Shown: positions 12,281 to 24,923, numbered from the stretch's first letter. The stretch: 64,000 nt of DNA from Paramecium sonneborni (GCA_905182985.1 CAJJDN010000121.1:4028-68027), one strand, 5' to 3'. The notes: generated from the sequence alone by a model not told the origin. Made by a program: numbers and translations.

Positions 12281-13417
12281 AAAACAATGATCATGTTTAA
12301 TTTCTAATACTTATTCTAAATTAATTAATGCATCCTCATAATATTTTAAAATTCTCAAGCAATCTCCTAATTTAATAGATATAATTAATTACCTTTTCCA
12401 AAGAAAGCTAAATGATTTTAGAGATATAGCTTTATCATATAAAACTATAGCTTCTTTCCACTGTTCCATTGCTTGATAAAATTAAATTTATAATAGAGTA
12501 TCTGCTAAAAAGTTCAATCAATTCTTTTTCCCTTTCTCTGAGTAAGCATAAGCGTCGAAAGGATTAATAGCAGAAACCTAATCAAATAATTAAATAGCTT
12601 CTAAATTCTTTTTCTATAATTTTACTTTTATATTATTTAATAAGATATTTTTGTAGTAAAACACCCTATAAATAGAATAAAGGTAGCCTTTCCATCTAAT
12701 GAACAAGAGTCAGATGGATTAAGATCTAGTGCTTTATCATAATAAATTAAGGCCTCTTCAGATTTTTTCATAATCTTATAATTTGAGATCTTTGTCATTT
12801 AATTTTAAGCTATGTCCTAATCGACAATATTGCCCAATATGCTGACTAATTTTTAGGATTCAATTATATAGCTCTATCTAAATAAGGAATTGCTTCTTAA
12901 TATTTTCCTTCGTTCCATTATATAGTTAAACAATATTATTTGAGGAAATTAAGAATGTGCTAAGATTAATAAAATCAATACCTTTATCCTACTCCTTTTT
13001 TGAATTAGCAATATCTTCATACCTTATTGTTGAATATAATATTTAATTTAAATATAATTCTGAATTCTTTTTTTTAATAATAGATATTTAATTATTAGCT
13101 TCTTTCTCTAATGCAATTTTAAAATCTTTTTAATAGTCTTTAAAAGTTAAGATATTAAAATATGCGTTATTTATTAATATTAAATCCAATTCATCAAGCC
13201 TGCCTTTTGAAATCTGATATTTGTCCAGAATTTCCATTTTTAATTTAACTAATGGTGAAAATATTGATTCTGTTAAATTTCTAAACCATTTTATTAACAA
13301 TTCACATTCATCATATGTTTGTTATATTAAATTCTCTATTTAAATCAACTTTTCTTATAATTATAATTGTTGTTAATTATTTTCATTCTACTTTATAAAT
13401 CTTGATGATTAATTCAT
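12281..13417 (-). pseudogene. duplicate of the TPR pseudogene, 3' end missing
   Basis: Exact copy of 10680-11816, with the start codon at 13417-13415. The last about 165 bases of the locus are cut off by the gap. It repeats every frameshift seen in the other copy, so the lesions are in the consensus and were not introduced separately. Confidence 0.85.
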
Positions 13418-13920
13418 AATTTATAGTTTTTATATTATTAATAAATAAAAGTGATCATTTGATACTGCTACTTTATTTTTCATATTAAATATTAATTGTT
13501 TTTATAATTATTTTAATATTTAGATTATTGGTGCATCATTTTTCAAAGTCATCATACTTTTTGAATAACTAAATAATTAATTTTTATTACTCAGGTATTA
13601 ATTGTAAATGATAGTAATTCTAAAAGTTCTGAATTTTAAAAATTTTGAGATAATTCATTGTTTATTATAATGGATGTATATATGGTAAATAAAAAATGAA
13701 AAAAACTCAATAATTTTATTTATTAATAAATGAGTTTCTAAGGATTTTTGGTTAAGAAAACTGTCTAACAATTTCCAATAAGATAAAAGCCTGTATATTA
13801 CGATGATTTCACTGATTAAAATTTTGTTCTTTTTATAAACAAAAAGTTAGCTGATATACGATGTATTAGATGAATATATTAGTTTAAAGTGGCAGCAACG
13901 ATTTATCAGCTAAACGAATA

Positions 13921-15171
13921 ATGAACTTAAAAATAAAAATTCCAAAAGATAAAAATACAGAGGGATAGAAAATAAAAAGAAAAGCTTCTATAAAACATAA
14001 GTCTTTATCAGTTTAGAAAGATGATTTAGAAAAAAAGTTTAGGTACAAATTTAGATCACCACCAGTAAAACCAGAAGTTAGACTAGCTTCCTATTTAAAT
14101 GATGAATTACTTAAATAACATCAAATTAGTCCATTGTATTAGGAATATAAATTAGCAAATTTAAAAGCTAACTTAGTAAAATTATAAGCTAAGAAATCAT
14201 ATTAATTAAATGAATTAAATCATGTAGAATTAGAAGATGAAGAATAAGTGAAATATTTTTTAACAGAAATATGTAGAAATCATCCTGAAATTGATATAGG
14301 AAAATTGTTGAAAGTAGAAGTAGAAAAAAAAGAATTAAAATTAGATAATTAAGAATAAATTTTAAAAGAACTTATATAGAAAAGAATTAAATAAGAAGAA
14401 TTAGAATAATTGATGAAATTAGATAAATAATATAATTAAAATCTTGTCAATATTTATAAAGAAACAAGATATGATTAATTTGAACCAGAATTTAAAAAAT
14501 AAGGATAAATTAATATGTGTAAAATCAAAAAATAAAAAGAAATTTAAGATAGAATGTTTGCTGAAATTTTTAAATTTAAATCTCATCATTCTTCAAAGAA
14601 TAATACTAAAAAACATTTCTTTCATTTGAAAAATAAAACTCCAGAATCAAAACATAAAGTTACACTTTCATAATAATTTACACCAACAAATAATATTTTT
14701 ATTTCTTAACCAACTACAGTATAAATGTCACCATAAACATCTATGCATTAAGAATTTAAACCAAGTTAAATGACAACTTCAATAGGTACTTTTAGTGATA
14801 GTAGATTTCCAATTAATACTTAAAATACTGATTTTAGTTAAAAAATTAAGACAATTATGGATAAATGTGAATTATTTGAAGATGAACATAAAATATCAAA
14901 TTAAATATTAAGAAAGAGAATAAATTTAATGGGAAAAGAATTGCATTCATATTTTGATACAGCTAGAAGTAGATATAAAAATCAAGATATGGAAATAGAT
15001 TCTAATGATGGATTTGATAGATTTTTATAAGAAAACTAATTTAAAAGAAAATTAATAGAATTTTAGGTTAGTTAAGTGTAAAATTTACATGAAGTACTTA
15101 GTCAAAAAGCCAAAAGAGAATTAACTAATAATTTTATGAGTTCTGATTAAGAAAAGTAAAAATTATTTTGA
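13921..15171 (+). CDS. 416-aa basic, Gln-rich protein, unknown
   Basis: A single intron-free frame from ATG 13921 to TGA 15169-15171. It opens MNLKIKIPKDKNTEGQ and has a basic, Ser/Pro-containing first 60 residues, a Glu/Lys/Gln-rich and probably coiled-coil region at about residues 75-180, a Ser/Thr/Gln-rich low-complexity part around 215-290, and a charged C-terminal region with long helices. No membrane segment or signal peptide. Composition and layout suggest a cytoskeletal or scaffold protein, but I cannot name a family. The last 391 bases recur at 15985-16375 through an assembly duplicate. Confidence 0.8.
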
Positions 15172-17187
15172 TTTTTGATGTTATTTATATAAAATTATTT
15201 TGCTTATGAGTTTTGCATCTGATTATGATTCAGGAGAATCTGATAAAAAATTCAAATGAAAAATATTGAAACTTTTATCTGAAGAATATATAATGATAGC
15301 AATATTAAGTCTTGAACCAAAGATAGATCAAATTAACAAAAGCATTATTGTTTGGAATATAAAGTGCATTATTTCGAAAGATCCAAACTAATACTATTGA
15401 AAGATTTTATGCATTTAGTGTAGTATTCATTAAAGTGAAACGGGGAGAAAAATGTAAACTTCATTTCATTATCAAAAAAACATGAAATTATATTACAAAT
15501 CACATATAAGAAGAAGCTGTAATTTTAATAAAAAGTAATGATCATTTTAAAAGTCATTAATAGAAAGATAAAAACAAGAAAATAGAGAATTACAAATTTT
15601 TTATTCAATTTATTTAATAATTAAAGGTGAGATATAGATTTCAATGAATGAATTCATAGATTATTCAGATGCTAAAGTTTTAGAATATAATAAATTCTTA
15701 ATTTTCAAAAATAATAACGAATGAAAAATATTGATCTATTTAGTGTGTGTCAAATCTGATGGGATTATGAATTATAATTGAATAAGATTATAGAATATTA
15801 TCAAATATAGTTTTACATCTTAAAGGCTTATTAAGTATTTGAATGTTAAATAAGAATTAAAAGAAAAATTCCCTATTTTATAAATTTAGAATGAAACAGA
15901 AAAATAAAGAATAATTATTATTATATGAGTTGTTATAGATTCTATTCTTCCCCTCGATGGTAATTGTCAAAATAAGTATATGTNAATAGGTACTTTTAGT
16001 GATAGTAGATTTCCAATTAATACTTAAAATACTGATTTTAGTTAAAAAATTAAGACAATTATGGATAAATGTGAATTATTTGAAGATGAACATAAAATAT
16101 CAAATTAAATATTAAGAAAGAGAATAAATTTAATGGGAAAAGAATTGCATTCATATTTTGATACAGCTAGAAGTAGATATAAAAATCAAGATATGGAAAT
16201 AGATTCTAATGATGGATTTGATAGATTTTTATAAGAAAACTAATTTAAAAGAAAATTAATAGAATTTTAGGTTAGTTAAGTGTAAAATTTACATGAAGTA
16301 CTTAGTCAAAAAGCCAAAAGAGAATTAACTAATAATTTTATGAGTTCTGATTAAGAAAAGTAAAAATTATTTTGATTTTTGATGTTATTTATATAAAATT
16401 ATTTTGCTTATGAGTTTTGCATCTGATTATGATTCAGGAGAATCTGATAAAAAATTCAAATGAAAAATATTGAAACTTTTATCTGAAGAATATATAATGA
16501 TAGCAATATTAAGTCTTGAACCAAAGATAGATCAAATTAACAAAAGCATTATTGTTTGGAATATAAAGTGCATTATTTCGAAAGATCCAAACTAATACTA
16601 TTGAAAGATTTTATGCATTTAGTGTAGTATTCATTAAAGTGAAACGGGGAGAAAAATGTAAACTTCATTTCATTATCAAAAAAACATGAAATTATATTAC
16701 AAATCACATATAAGAAGAAGCTGTAATTTTAATAAAAAGTAATGATCATTTTAAAAGTCATTAATAGAAAGATAAAAACAAGAAAATAGAGAATTACAAA
16801 TTTTTTATTCAATTTATTTAATAATTAAAGGTGAGATATAGATTTCAATGAATGAATTCATAGATTATTCAGATGCTAAAGTTTTAGAATATAATAAATT
16901 CTTAATTTTCAAAAATAATAACGAATGAAAAATATTGATCTATTTAGTGTGTGTCAAATCTGATGGGATTATGAATTATAATTGAATAAGATTATAGAAT
17001 ATTATCAAATATAGTTTTACATCTTAAAGGCTTATTAAGTATTTGAATGTTAAATAAGAATTAAAAGAAAAATTCCCTATTTTATAAATTTAGAATGAAA
17101 CAGAAAAATAAAGAATAATTATTATTATATGAGTTGTTATAGATTCTATTCTTCCCCTCGATGGTAATTGTCAAAATAAGTATATGT
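14781..17187. repeat. 1203-bp perfect direct duplicate across a single N (assembly join)
   Basis: Bases 14781-15983 recur as 15985-17187 (offset 1204), with one N at 15984. It copies the 3' end of the 416-aa gene and the spacer after it. Confidence 0.95.
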
Positions 17188-17555
17188 TTGCACATTGTCC
17201 ATAATTTATATAATTATGATGATAATCGAATTGATTAATTTTATAAAGTATTATGAAAGTTTTAAGTTGAAATAACTTTCATTTATATAAAATCTATAAT
17301 GGTGTGAAGGGTTGTTAATAAAATTAAAAGGATTGATATGAATAAAATGATTAAATATTTAAAGTCTTTAATTGAGTCTCAAAATAATGATGTATTTGTG
17401 ATATTATTAAAAGATATTACCATAATTGTTAATATAAAATATTATCATTTTTTTTGTCTAATAATAGTTAAACCTAAGTAATATATAAGTTGATTTAAAG
17501 ATTAAATTGAATCTTAATAATTTGATATATAAATTTATCTCATATATATAAATAA
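15172..17555. other. spacer with decayed coding-like fragments
   Basis: Excluding the assembly copy this is about 1.2 kb of sequence without an intact gene. Short open pieces look gene-like, such as an ATG at about 15201 giving MSFASDYDSGESDKKFK before a TGA, and a piece near 15645 (MNEFIDYSDAKVLEYNKF). They are in different frames with no plausible introns joining them, which suggests a pseudogene on the plus strand. 15985-16375 copies the end of the preceding gene. Confidence 0.4.
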
Positions 17556-18200
17556 ATGATACACCGAGGGTAAGAGAGTGAGAACAGTTTCACGCCAGAT
17601 TAAGAGTAAATAATTAATTTAAAAGTAAGCAATGAAGATAATATGGATGAATTAAGGAATAGAGATAATAAAAAGTATGCGATTATAGATTAAGATGTTC
17701 GCATATAATTATTACGTCGTATACTTTCAAAAGAATCAACAATAAAAGAGGCTGCAAAAGAATTTGGAATAAACTTTTCTACAGCAAAAGCTATTTTACA
17801 AACTTATCGAAAAGAAGGTCGAGTTGGTAAGAAAAAGACAAGAGATAGAAATAAGAGTAAATAGGATTTAGGAGATTATAATCAGACAAGAAAGATTTAA
17901 TCAATGTATAATCTTGAACAACCTATGATGCAAATAAAAGTAACTTCTCCAGAGAAAAGACTTTAACCTTAACCTTAAGCATAACCTTAATAATAAACAA
18001 TGATTCCAGTGATGAGTTCACCAAATCTTGATAACACTTAAATAGCCTTGGCTTTATGCTAAAGAGAGTTGGCTTAATAAAAACTGCTAAATTTTTAATT
18101 AATGATGATGATCTAAGTATAAATAGAAACTAAATTATTTTAGAACTTTAATAATATTACACAATTATAAGTCAAAGAAGAATCTAGTATAATTAATTGA
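17556..18200 (+). CDS. small helix-turn-helix DNA-binding protein
   Basis: 214 aa, no introns, ATG 17556 to TGA 18198-18200. Residues about 40-90 form a homeodomain-like HTH: RIQLLRRILSKESTIKEAAK then EFGINFSTAKAILQTYRKEG, followed by a basic stretch GRVGKKKTRDRNKSK. This resembles the HTH of transposases and of small regulators derived from them. The C-terminal half is Gln/Pro-rich (including an alternating PQPQAQPQQQ run), then a helical tail. It may be a transcription regulator or a domesticated transposase-type DNA-binding domain; no catalytic domain is present. It ends 26 bp before the GET4 gene, same strand. Confidence 0.7.
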
Positions 18201-18226
18201 CTTATATTAAATATATAAAAATTATT

Positions 18227-19153
18227 ATGAACGTCGAAATATCAAATTCTGAGAAAGTACAGCAAGTAGTTTCTAAATTTTATAATAGATATTAATGAAA
18301 TAAGAATAATTGTTAAAAGAATAGAAATACTATGAATATGAGTAAAAAATATTGACTTTTGGATCAAGATTTATTAATTAATAAAATAAAGAGGGAGCTA
18401 TTTATTTGTATTTATAAGCTAGCAAAGTGTTAGTTAAAAATAATTAAGATAATTCAGGATTTAATTTAGCAACAGAAGTGATAAAATTATAAGATGATTT
18501 AGATTCTTAAAGTATTGGTAAGATTAATAAATTAATTATGAAAAGCCGAAATCATGTCAATTTATTCAATAGCTTAATTTAGTAAATTGAAAGTGCAATT
18601 CATTAATAAAGTGTTAAAGAAATATCCAAATTATAAAGATTAAATTTGTTAATAAGTTGGAGTGGATTTATTTAATAATAATAAATTTCATTTAGCATGG
18701 AGATATTTGATATAATTATCAGATGTAAATACAGAAATTTAGATGTTAGTAAAATGGAATTAATAATTACCAGAATAAGAAAGATAGTATAACTTAATTA
18801 GATATTTATTGATGTAAATTAGAGAGCAATAAAATTAGTAAATTAGGTTAGGGATTATATAATGAGAGTGTTAAAATATTAAATGAATTGATTCCTACAA
18901 CAGTAACTTAGGAAGCATTATTTATTCATTTATTAGTGAAATCAATAAGAATTAAAAGCAGAGAAGCATATGATTTAGTTTTTAATAAATTCTAAATTGT
19001 TATAAATGCAGATCCCATTTTTTAGGATGTATAAGAATTTATAATATATATAATTAGTTATATTATAAAGTAGGTGTAAAGTATTTTGGATTAAAAGATA
19101 AGGAAAATTAATAATCTGGTATTGGTGGATTATTGAGTTAATTCTTTTAATGA
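18227..19153 (+). CDS. GET4: GET4 homologue (tail-anchored protein targeting)
   Basis: 273 aa after removing four introns of 23, 28, 25 and 29 nt. Get4 is a cytosolic alpha-solenoid that bridges Get5/Ubl4A or BAG6 to the Get3 ATPase and so helps hand tail-anchored membrane proteins to the ER. Family features seen: an early helical block SRFINQQNKEGAIYLYLQAS, then NNQDNSGFNLATEVIKL (matching the SGaDLa... signature), IAEIMSIY, KYPNYKDQICQQVGVDLF, FHLAWRYLIQLSD, and the C-terminal ADPIFQDLYYKVGVKYFGLK matching the conserved DPsF...iG..YFg end. It finishes with a Gly/Ser/Gln tail SGIGGLLSQFFQ. Low identity overall but colinear with the family over its full length. Confidence 0.85.
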
Positions 19154-19180
19154 AATATTAATATATAAATATTGAATTTA

Positions 19181-19909
19181 ATGAGTGTATTATTAGCATA
19201 TGTAAAGAGATGTTATAAATGTCAATGGGGCAAAACTTATATAATGAAATCAGATAAAGGAGAATTTACAGGTGAAAGTGCTCCATTATGGAAGAATGTA
19301 TCTCCTGCTGCATTTTTGGCATAATGCATAATCTCTTTATTAATGATTGCTGCAGTTATTATTGCATATGTTGTTGAAATTAATGGTTTGGATGATAATT
19401 GTACAGTCTCTTATAAACCTTGGATTATAGGATAATTAATTGCTGTGTTCTTTTCTAGTCTTCTAGACTTTTACATTTATAGAGTCAAATATGCTTCTGA
19501 TGATAGATGGTTTAGATTAATTGTAGTTATCTTATGCTAAATTGCACTTTTAGTTGCTATAGGAGGCATTTCTTTCTTTTAAGGTTTAAAAGTATTATTG
19601 GGTATGGGAGATTAATGTTAATTACCTGAAGAAGAAACTGATGAAACTGATGAAACTGATTAAACTAATTAAACTGATTAAACTGATTAAACTGATCAAT
19701 AAACTACAGATGAATAAGAATTTTATACTCCTGAAAATCTATTTGGTAATTAAATTTGGATGGCCAACTTTTTCATATCTGCAACTACTCTGTTAATTTT
19801 ATTAATTAAACTTATTGTCTTATGTTTCTTAACTAAAAATATTTATTTTAGCACTCATCGTTTTGTTGCTATAGCATCCAAACCAGAAGAAAAAAAATTT
19901 GTCGATTGA
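19181..19909 (+). CDS. four-TM membrane protein with acidic Thr-Asp repeat loop
   Basis: 242 aa, no intron, ATG 19181 to TGA 19907-19909. Hydrophobic segments occur at about residues 47-70, 84-105, 114-137 and 193-220. Between the third and fourth is a low-complexity loop of TDE/TDQ triplets (about residues 152-175), encoded by imperfect ACTGAT hexamers at about 19640-19700. A short Cys-containing N-terminal segment (KRCYKCQWGK) precedes the first TM. No family is recognised. The loop probably faces the lumen or cell exterior. The hexamer tract is a candidate for length variation between strains. Confidence 0.75.
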
Positions 19910-20048
19910 CTATATAATTATTAAAAATTATAAATTACTTTTTGTTTTTCTGGTTCCAAATACAAATTAAACACGAAAATCTTAAAATTGCGCTCAGTGT
20001 TAAATAAATAGGCAATAATTAAAAGGATTTCTCACCATAAAATAATTA

Positions 20049-21163
20049 ATGAAGATGGATAACAAAAGATTTAAACTGATGCTAGGACTTAATTAAGTAG
20101 GCTCAGCAAGTAAGACATTACTATAGATCCTTAGACTATTTTGCCACTTCCACTAAATCAAGTACAGTTAAAAGATGCGTCAACACTCAAACAACTACTC
20201 AAGATTTCACTCAATTTGACTATTTAATACAATCTCCATAAATTATTAAGGTATTAATTCTTTCAATCTGTTATAGAAAATCAAAGTCAATGGTGAAAGT
20301 ACTCTTCACACTTATGAAGATGATTTATATTGTTATGAGACTATCAAAAATAATGAAGAGCCAACACCAATCACTTTTTAGACTAAATCATCACCAATAC
20401 CCATTCAGAAAGAATTTTATAATATCAATCCTCTCTATTTGTAGGAATATCATGAAAAAGAATATAACTTTAAAACAAGAGCCATAATCTTAAATCGAAT
20501 ATAAGATAATTGTTTAAATTTGAATAACCATTACTCTCATAAAGCTATATATCTATATGATCTATTCCTTTCCAGATTATCTACTAAGACCATAAATAAC
20601 TAAACTTAATTAAGATTTCTCTCTTTAGCTATGATATTTGTTGCCACTAAAATGAATGCTGAAACACCTAATATAACTTCACTTTTATCATAATCATCCC
20701 TCAACATGACTAAATAATAACTTATCTAATATGAAAGATTCATTCTTAAAGTTTTAGATTGGCACACCAATCCATTAACTTTATAAGATATCATCTTTGA
20801 AGTTATTTATAGCTTTTATAATGTTTTTCCTAATCAAAAAACATAATCAGATCAAAATTACAAAACCATTAATTAAATTATCAATGTTATAGTTCTAGAT
20901 CATAATTACCTGAGATATTCTTTAGAAGATCTCTCCTTTTCAATTCTATATTTACTTCATAAAAAAGATCTATAAGAAAATTTATTTGATGATTTTCTTA
21001 AGATTCACAATAAAACTAAATTAGAAATTTTATCATCAATTAAATTTACTTCAAAATATATTAGAGTAATTAATTAGTTGGTATTTTATTATTTTTACAT
21101 TTCTAGAATGAAAAACAACTTGACATTAATTCATTAGAAATTCTTAAATTAGTTTGTGATTGA
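20049..21163 (+). CDS. cyclin-box protein
   Basis: 345 aa with three introns (25, 26 and 26 nt). The first intron (GTAAGACATTACTATAGATCCTTAG) must be removed to join the ATG at 20049 to the body. The cyclin box spans about residues 130-235: AIYLYDLFLSRLSTKT, LRFLSLAMIFVATKMNAETP, YERFILKVLDWHTNPLTLQD. These match the helices that carry the MRAIL, Lys and Glu contacts of cyclin boxes, and the KM.AE.P segment is typical. A second helical fold follows (RYSLEDLSFSILYLLHKK). Cyclins bind and activate a CDK. Which phase or CDK it serves cannot be told; the N-terminal 100 residues are Thr/Gln-rich with no clear destruction box. Confidence 0.85.
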
Positions 21164-21189
21164 TTCTTTTTATTTTATTTATATATATA

Positions 21190-22521
21190 TCATTAGTAAT
21201 ATAATCTAAATTTATTATTGTTTTATGCACTCTATATTCTAGCCTTATTAGCCATCACTTTATTGAACTAATAAGAACTACTGATATCATTTTTAACTTC
21301 ATTTAATAATTAATCAAACTCATCATCAATCTCCATCTTTTAATTCTAAATACTTTCATAATTTTAATCAAATGTTGAATTCATAAATTATGGTGTCATT
21401 TTTTTCTCTTTTATCTAAGTGCTATTTTTGCGACTTCCAGAATGAGCATTTGTTTAATTATCATTAAACTTCTAAAATTTCCTTCTAGGACCATATGGCA
21501 TCATAATAGACTAAAAATCTTATTATTTTTAAGGTTATTTCCTTGCACTATTTTCATTTTTTGTATTATTATTTGATATTGTTTCAATAAAACTATTATA
21601 ACATATTCCACATACTCTTACAAATTAACAATCATCAAGTTTAGGTATGATTCTTCCGGTTATATCTAAATTTAATTTTTAATCATTTAAATGATGAAGA
21701 TTTCTATGCATTCTAATTTTCCAAATTCTATTTTTTAAGACTTCAAAAGTATCATTAATTTTAGTTATTTTTCTGCACCCACAACATTAAATTACAGTAA
21801 TATCATCTTTGATTTATTTTTTTGGTTAAAACTATTCAAGAAATTCCTAATTATGTAAGTAATTTTGAGAATTAATAAAATTTAAAGTTCTTTTATTATT
21901 TTTACATTAAAGAATAGTGTTCCAAATAATTATCAATTTATCTCCAACTTATTTGATATAAATTTCAATTTCATTTAGTTTTTACCCTTAAATCAAAGTT
22001 ATTAATTTTTCAACTGCCAATCCAACTTTACTTACTCTAGTTTCAAAAATAACTTTTTCACAAGCAAATTAACTTTGTTTCAAAGTAATTAATGGTTCTA
22101 AAGATAGTGGAATTCTTTATTAAATTTAAGTTATATGTCCTTTTCTAGAATATGTAATATAGTTTTCACTAGGAAAGGTTTATTAAATGATAATGTCTTA
22201 ATATAGTTCTGAAAAACGAGTGATATCAGATATAAGTGCTTCAAGTTCATTTCGTGTTAAATATTTAAATTAAATATCTTTCTTATTCAATAATCTTTAA
22301 AATGAGCATACATACTTTTCTTTAGAGTTAAAAATATCTAAGACATTTTTTAATGTAATATTTTCTTTTCTTTTTTTTAATATTTTACCAGAACATTAAG
22401 AACTGGTCAAATAATGAGATATTTTACTACCTTATATATAAAATGTTTAAGGAACTTCAAAACAACAATCATACATTGCATATTATTGAGCTTTCCAAAG
22501 TTCCCCTACAATATTAAACAT
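21190..22521 (-). CDS. 443-aa protein with CxxC motifs, unknown
   Basis: Intron-free frame from ATG 22521 (MFNIVGELWKAQQYAMYDCC) to TGA 21190-21192. The first 300 residues look globular, with helices such as LEPLITLKQSQFACEKVIFE. Around residues 260-340 are paired cysteines, CCGCRKI and later VRVCGICYNSF, that could bind zinc. The C-terminal 100 residues are Gln/Asn/Ser-rich and disordered. No known family. It converges on the cyclin gene with 26 bp between stop codons and lies 56 bp downstream of the RBR gene, same strand. Confidence 0.8.
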
Positions 22522-22577
22522 TTTAATAAAAAATTTATAATATAAATTGATTAAATAAAATGTATTAATTCATTTTA

Positions 22578-23565
22578 TCATTTAAATTTGCAATCTAATG
22601 TATTATTGAAGTGATTTAATAACTCTTATTGTGGAATCATTCTTTTACATGTTAAACAATAAGCTCTATTCTAACATTTAACACTATTGCAATGTGCTAT
22701 TCTATCATATAATTGTAATTTGGTGACTTAAGGATTAGTTGAATTACAATTGGGGCAAGGTATAGGATTAATTTAATTTACAACTTCTTTAATTATTATT
22801 TTTTTTTTTATTTATGGATCTTCTAATTTTTATGCAGGTCTTGTTTCCCATTTACCATTCACTTTAATTTTGCATTTAGCATTAAATGGACTATTTCCTT
22901 CAAAATGAGAATTATGATCCTAATAATTTATATATAAAATAACACTTGTTTTTCAAGTTATATATCGCATAAATTACAAAAAAAAGTACCACATTTACAA
23001 GTCATAAAATTACAACCAGCGACTTTTTCAACCATAATTCTGCATTTAGGACATCGACAAGCTTTAAGCAGAATTTTTAAATCTTTATAAACTTTGTCTT
23101 AATAAAGCATTTTTTATTCTTCACAAGTACATATATCCTTATGTTATGGTAAAAAACATAAGCGACAATATTCCATTTTACATTTTATACATTTTTAGTA
23201 TTCTTAATAATAATATAATCATAGAAACCTGCATTCTTCCAAATTATATATTTCTCTCTGCATTATTCATTCAAACAATTAGCTAAAATTTCATCATCTT
23301 CCAATCCATAGATTTGATTCATTTCTATACTCAATTCACAATATTTCTTAAAAATTTCTGCAGACACAAATTTCTCTATGAAACTTTAATCAAATGGTTT
23401 TTAACATCCAGGACATTTGAAGATGTCTAAATTAACATTTTATTCTTTAATTCTTGTTTCAAAAGTTGATTTTAAACAATTTTTACAAAATGTATGCATA
23501 CATGATGGAAATGTAAGGGCTTAAGTGTTATCATATACAACTAAGCATATCGAACATTCAAACAT
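22578..23565 (-). CDS. RBR-type (RING-IBR-RING) E3 ubiquitin ligase
   Basis: 311 aa with two 26-nt introns. RING1 at residues 4-60: CSICLVVYDNTQALTFPSCM, HTFCKNCLKS, KCPGC. The IBR follows (NEQCREKYIIWKN ... KCKMEYCRLCFLPQHKDIC). RING2 comes next: CRCPKCRIMVEKVAGCNFMT then CKCGTFFCNLC, where GCNFMTC is the classic RING2 signature with the catalytic Cys region. A C-terminal Cys-rich part (CPNCNSTNPQ ... CQNRAYCLTC) follows. RBR ligases transfer ubiquitin through a RING2 thioester. The start at MFEC places RING1 at the very N-terminus, so there is no other targeting domain. Better conserved than the RING-IBR protein at 9.6 kb. Confidence 0.9.
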
Positions 23566-23614
23566 TTAATTAAATAATTTTTTAAATTCTATCAAGAAAA
23601 TCATATATATATAT

Positions 23615-24923
23615 TCAAAAAATATCATTTTTTAATTCATTTTTAATAACTTTAAGTGGAGTATTAATAGTGAGCTTTGTTGCTATAAGTTTTCCTTTCA
23701 TCCATCTACCTCTAAATGTAACACCATTAGATTTAATAATTAATCCATTTCCATTTTAAAGTCCTTCTTTCCATAAACCACGATATTTTTATCCGTTTGG
23801 CCATTATAAAGTACCATATCCTTCTCTTTAATCATTAACAAATTATCCTTCATATGTTCTACCATCTGGCCATCGAAATAATCCATTACCATTTTTCATA
23901 GCATTTTTCCATTCTCCATCATATAATCTACCATCTGGAAATTTCAAAATCCCTTAACCATTCATTAAATCTTTTTCAAATTTACCAGCATATATTGATC
24001 CATCAGGATATATCAATTAACCAAACCCACTTTTAAAACCAGCTTAAAAGCTTCCTAGCTTTAAAATATAAATTAACATTTACCCTCATAAATCCATCCT
24101 CCTCCATATGTTTGTTTACCTAATCCATTTGGTAAATCATTCTACCATTCACCTTCATAATAAGTTCCATCTGCAAATGAATATTTCCCATTACCATTTG
24201 CTGTACCATCTTTCCATATCCCTATATATAAATCACCATTCGAATGTTAAAATGTACCAAATCCATTTGCTTTATTCTCAAACCATTCTCCTATATAAAA
24301 AGATGTTTCTGATAATGAATATTTACCAAATCCATGAACCATTCCTTTTTTCCATTATCCCTCATAATATGATCCATTTTTTAATTGTAAAATTGATAAC
24401 TTTTATATTTCTTCATTTTAAACTTTTACTTAATCTTTCTTATGTAAAGGTATAAAACATAATTCATTCATTTAAAAACTAATTAGATGTTTACTTCTCA
24501 CTTCAGAATATGAACTAGCATCTTCATCTTTATTGATATTAATATTCACTTCACCATTATAAAATTATCGATGATCATCTTAATCATGTTAAGATTACTT
24601 CTTTTGTAGTAATTGTACTTATTAAATATGAATTTGAGAACAGTCAGAAATAACTGCATCATTTTGTGAACTCTTTTATCGCTTAATTTAAGCACTATAT
24701 TTTTATGCTATTGATCCACATTATTAAAATTTATATTTTCTATATCAATATTACATTTATACTTTCTTGTTATAAAGCCTCGAAAGTTTGCTTATATTTA
24801 AATTATACCTTTAAGGTCATTATTATTGATTTTCAATTTTGGTTATGATTTTGTAGTTTTAGATGTCTAAATTTCTTGATTCTGTATAGTATCTGAGTTA
24901 TCACACTACTAGCAATTTCCCAT
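23615..24923 (-). CDS. MORN-repeat protein with IQ motif and MGNC N-terminus
   Basis: 418 aa after two introns (23 and 29 nt). It begins MGNCQQCDNS, a likely site for N-myristoylation at Gly2 and palmitoylation at Cys4. An IQ-type calmodulin-binding motif follows at about residues 40-55 (IIQIQANFRGFITRKKYK). After a Gln-rich linker, about nine MORN repeats occupy residues 175-400, for example YYEGQWKKGMVHGFGKYS, FYIGEWFENKANGFGTF and YYEGEWQNDLPNGLGK. MORN arrays bind membranes or scaffold cortical and ciliary structures. Together these point to a membrane-attached, Ca2+/calmodulin-responsive scaffold; this is inference. It is divergent from RSPH10B with 52 bp between start codons. Confidence 0.9.

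Larger units (their letters stand above)
10680..13780. repeat. 1500-bp perfect direct duplicate across a 101-N gap (assembly join)
   Basis: Bases 10680-12179 recur as 12281-13780 (offset 1601), separated by N at 12180-12280. The same overlap signature as the other three joins, but with a padded gap. Confidence 0.95.

Noticed and set aside
3009..17187. Tandem gene duplications
   Set aside because: All four have N exactly at the boundary and perfect identity, so contig overlap explains them better than biology.
17965..18000. CCTTAA-like repeats resembling a telomere or satellite
   Set aside because: They are coding: the run gives an alternating Pro-Gln segment in the HTH protein and is too short and irregular for telomeric DNA.
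19640..19700. Minisatellite or CRISPR-like repeat
   Set aside because: ACTGAT hexamers have no spacers, are in frame, and encode the TDE/TDQ loop of a membrane protein.
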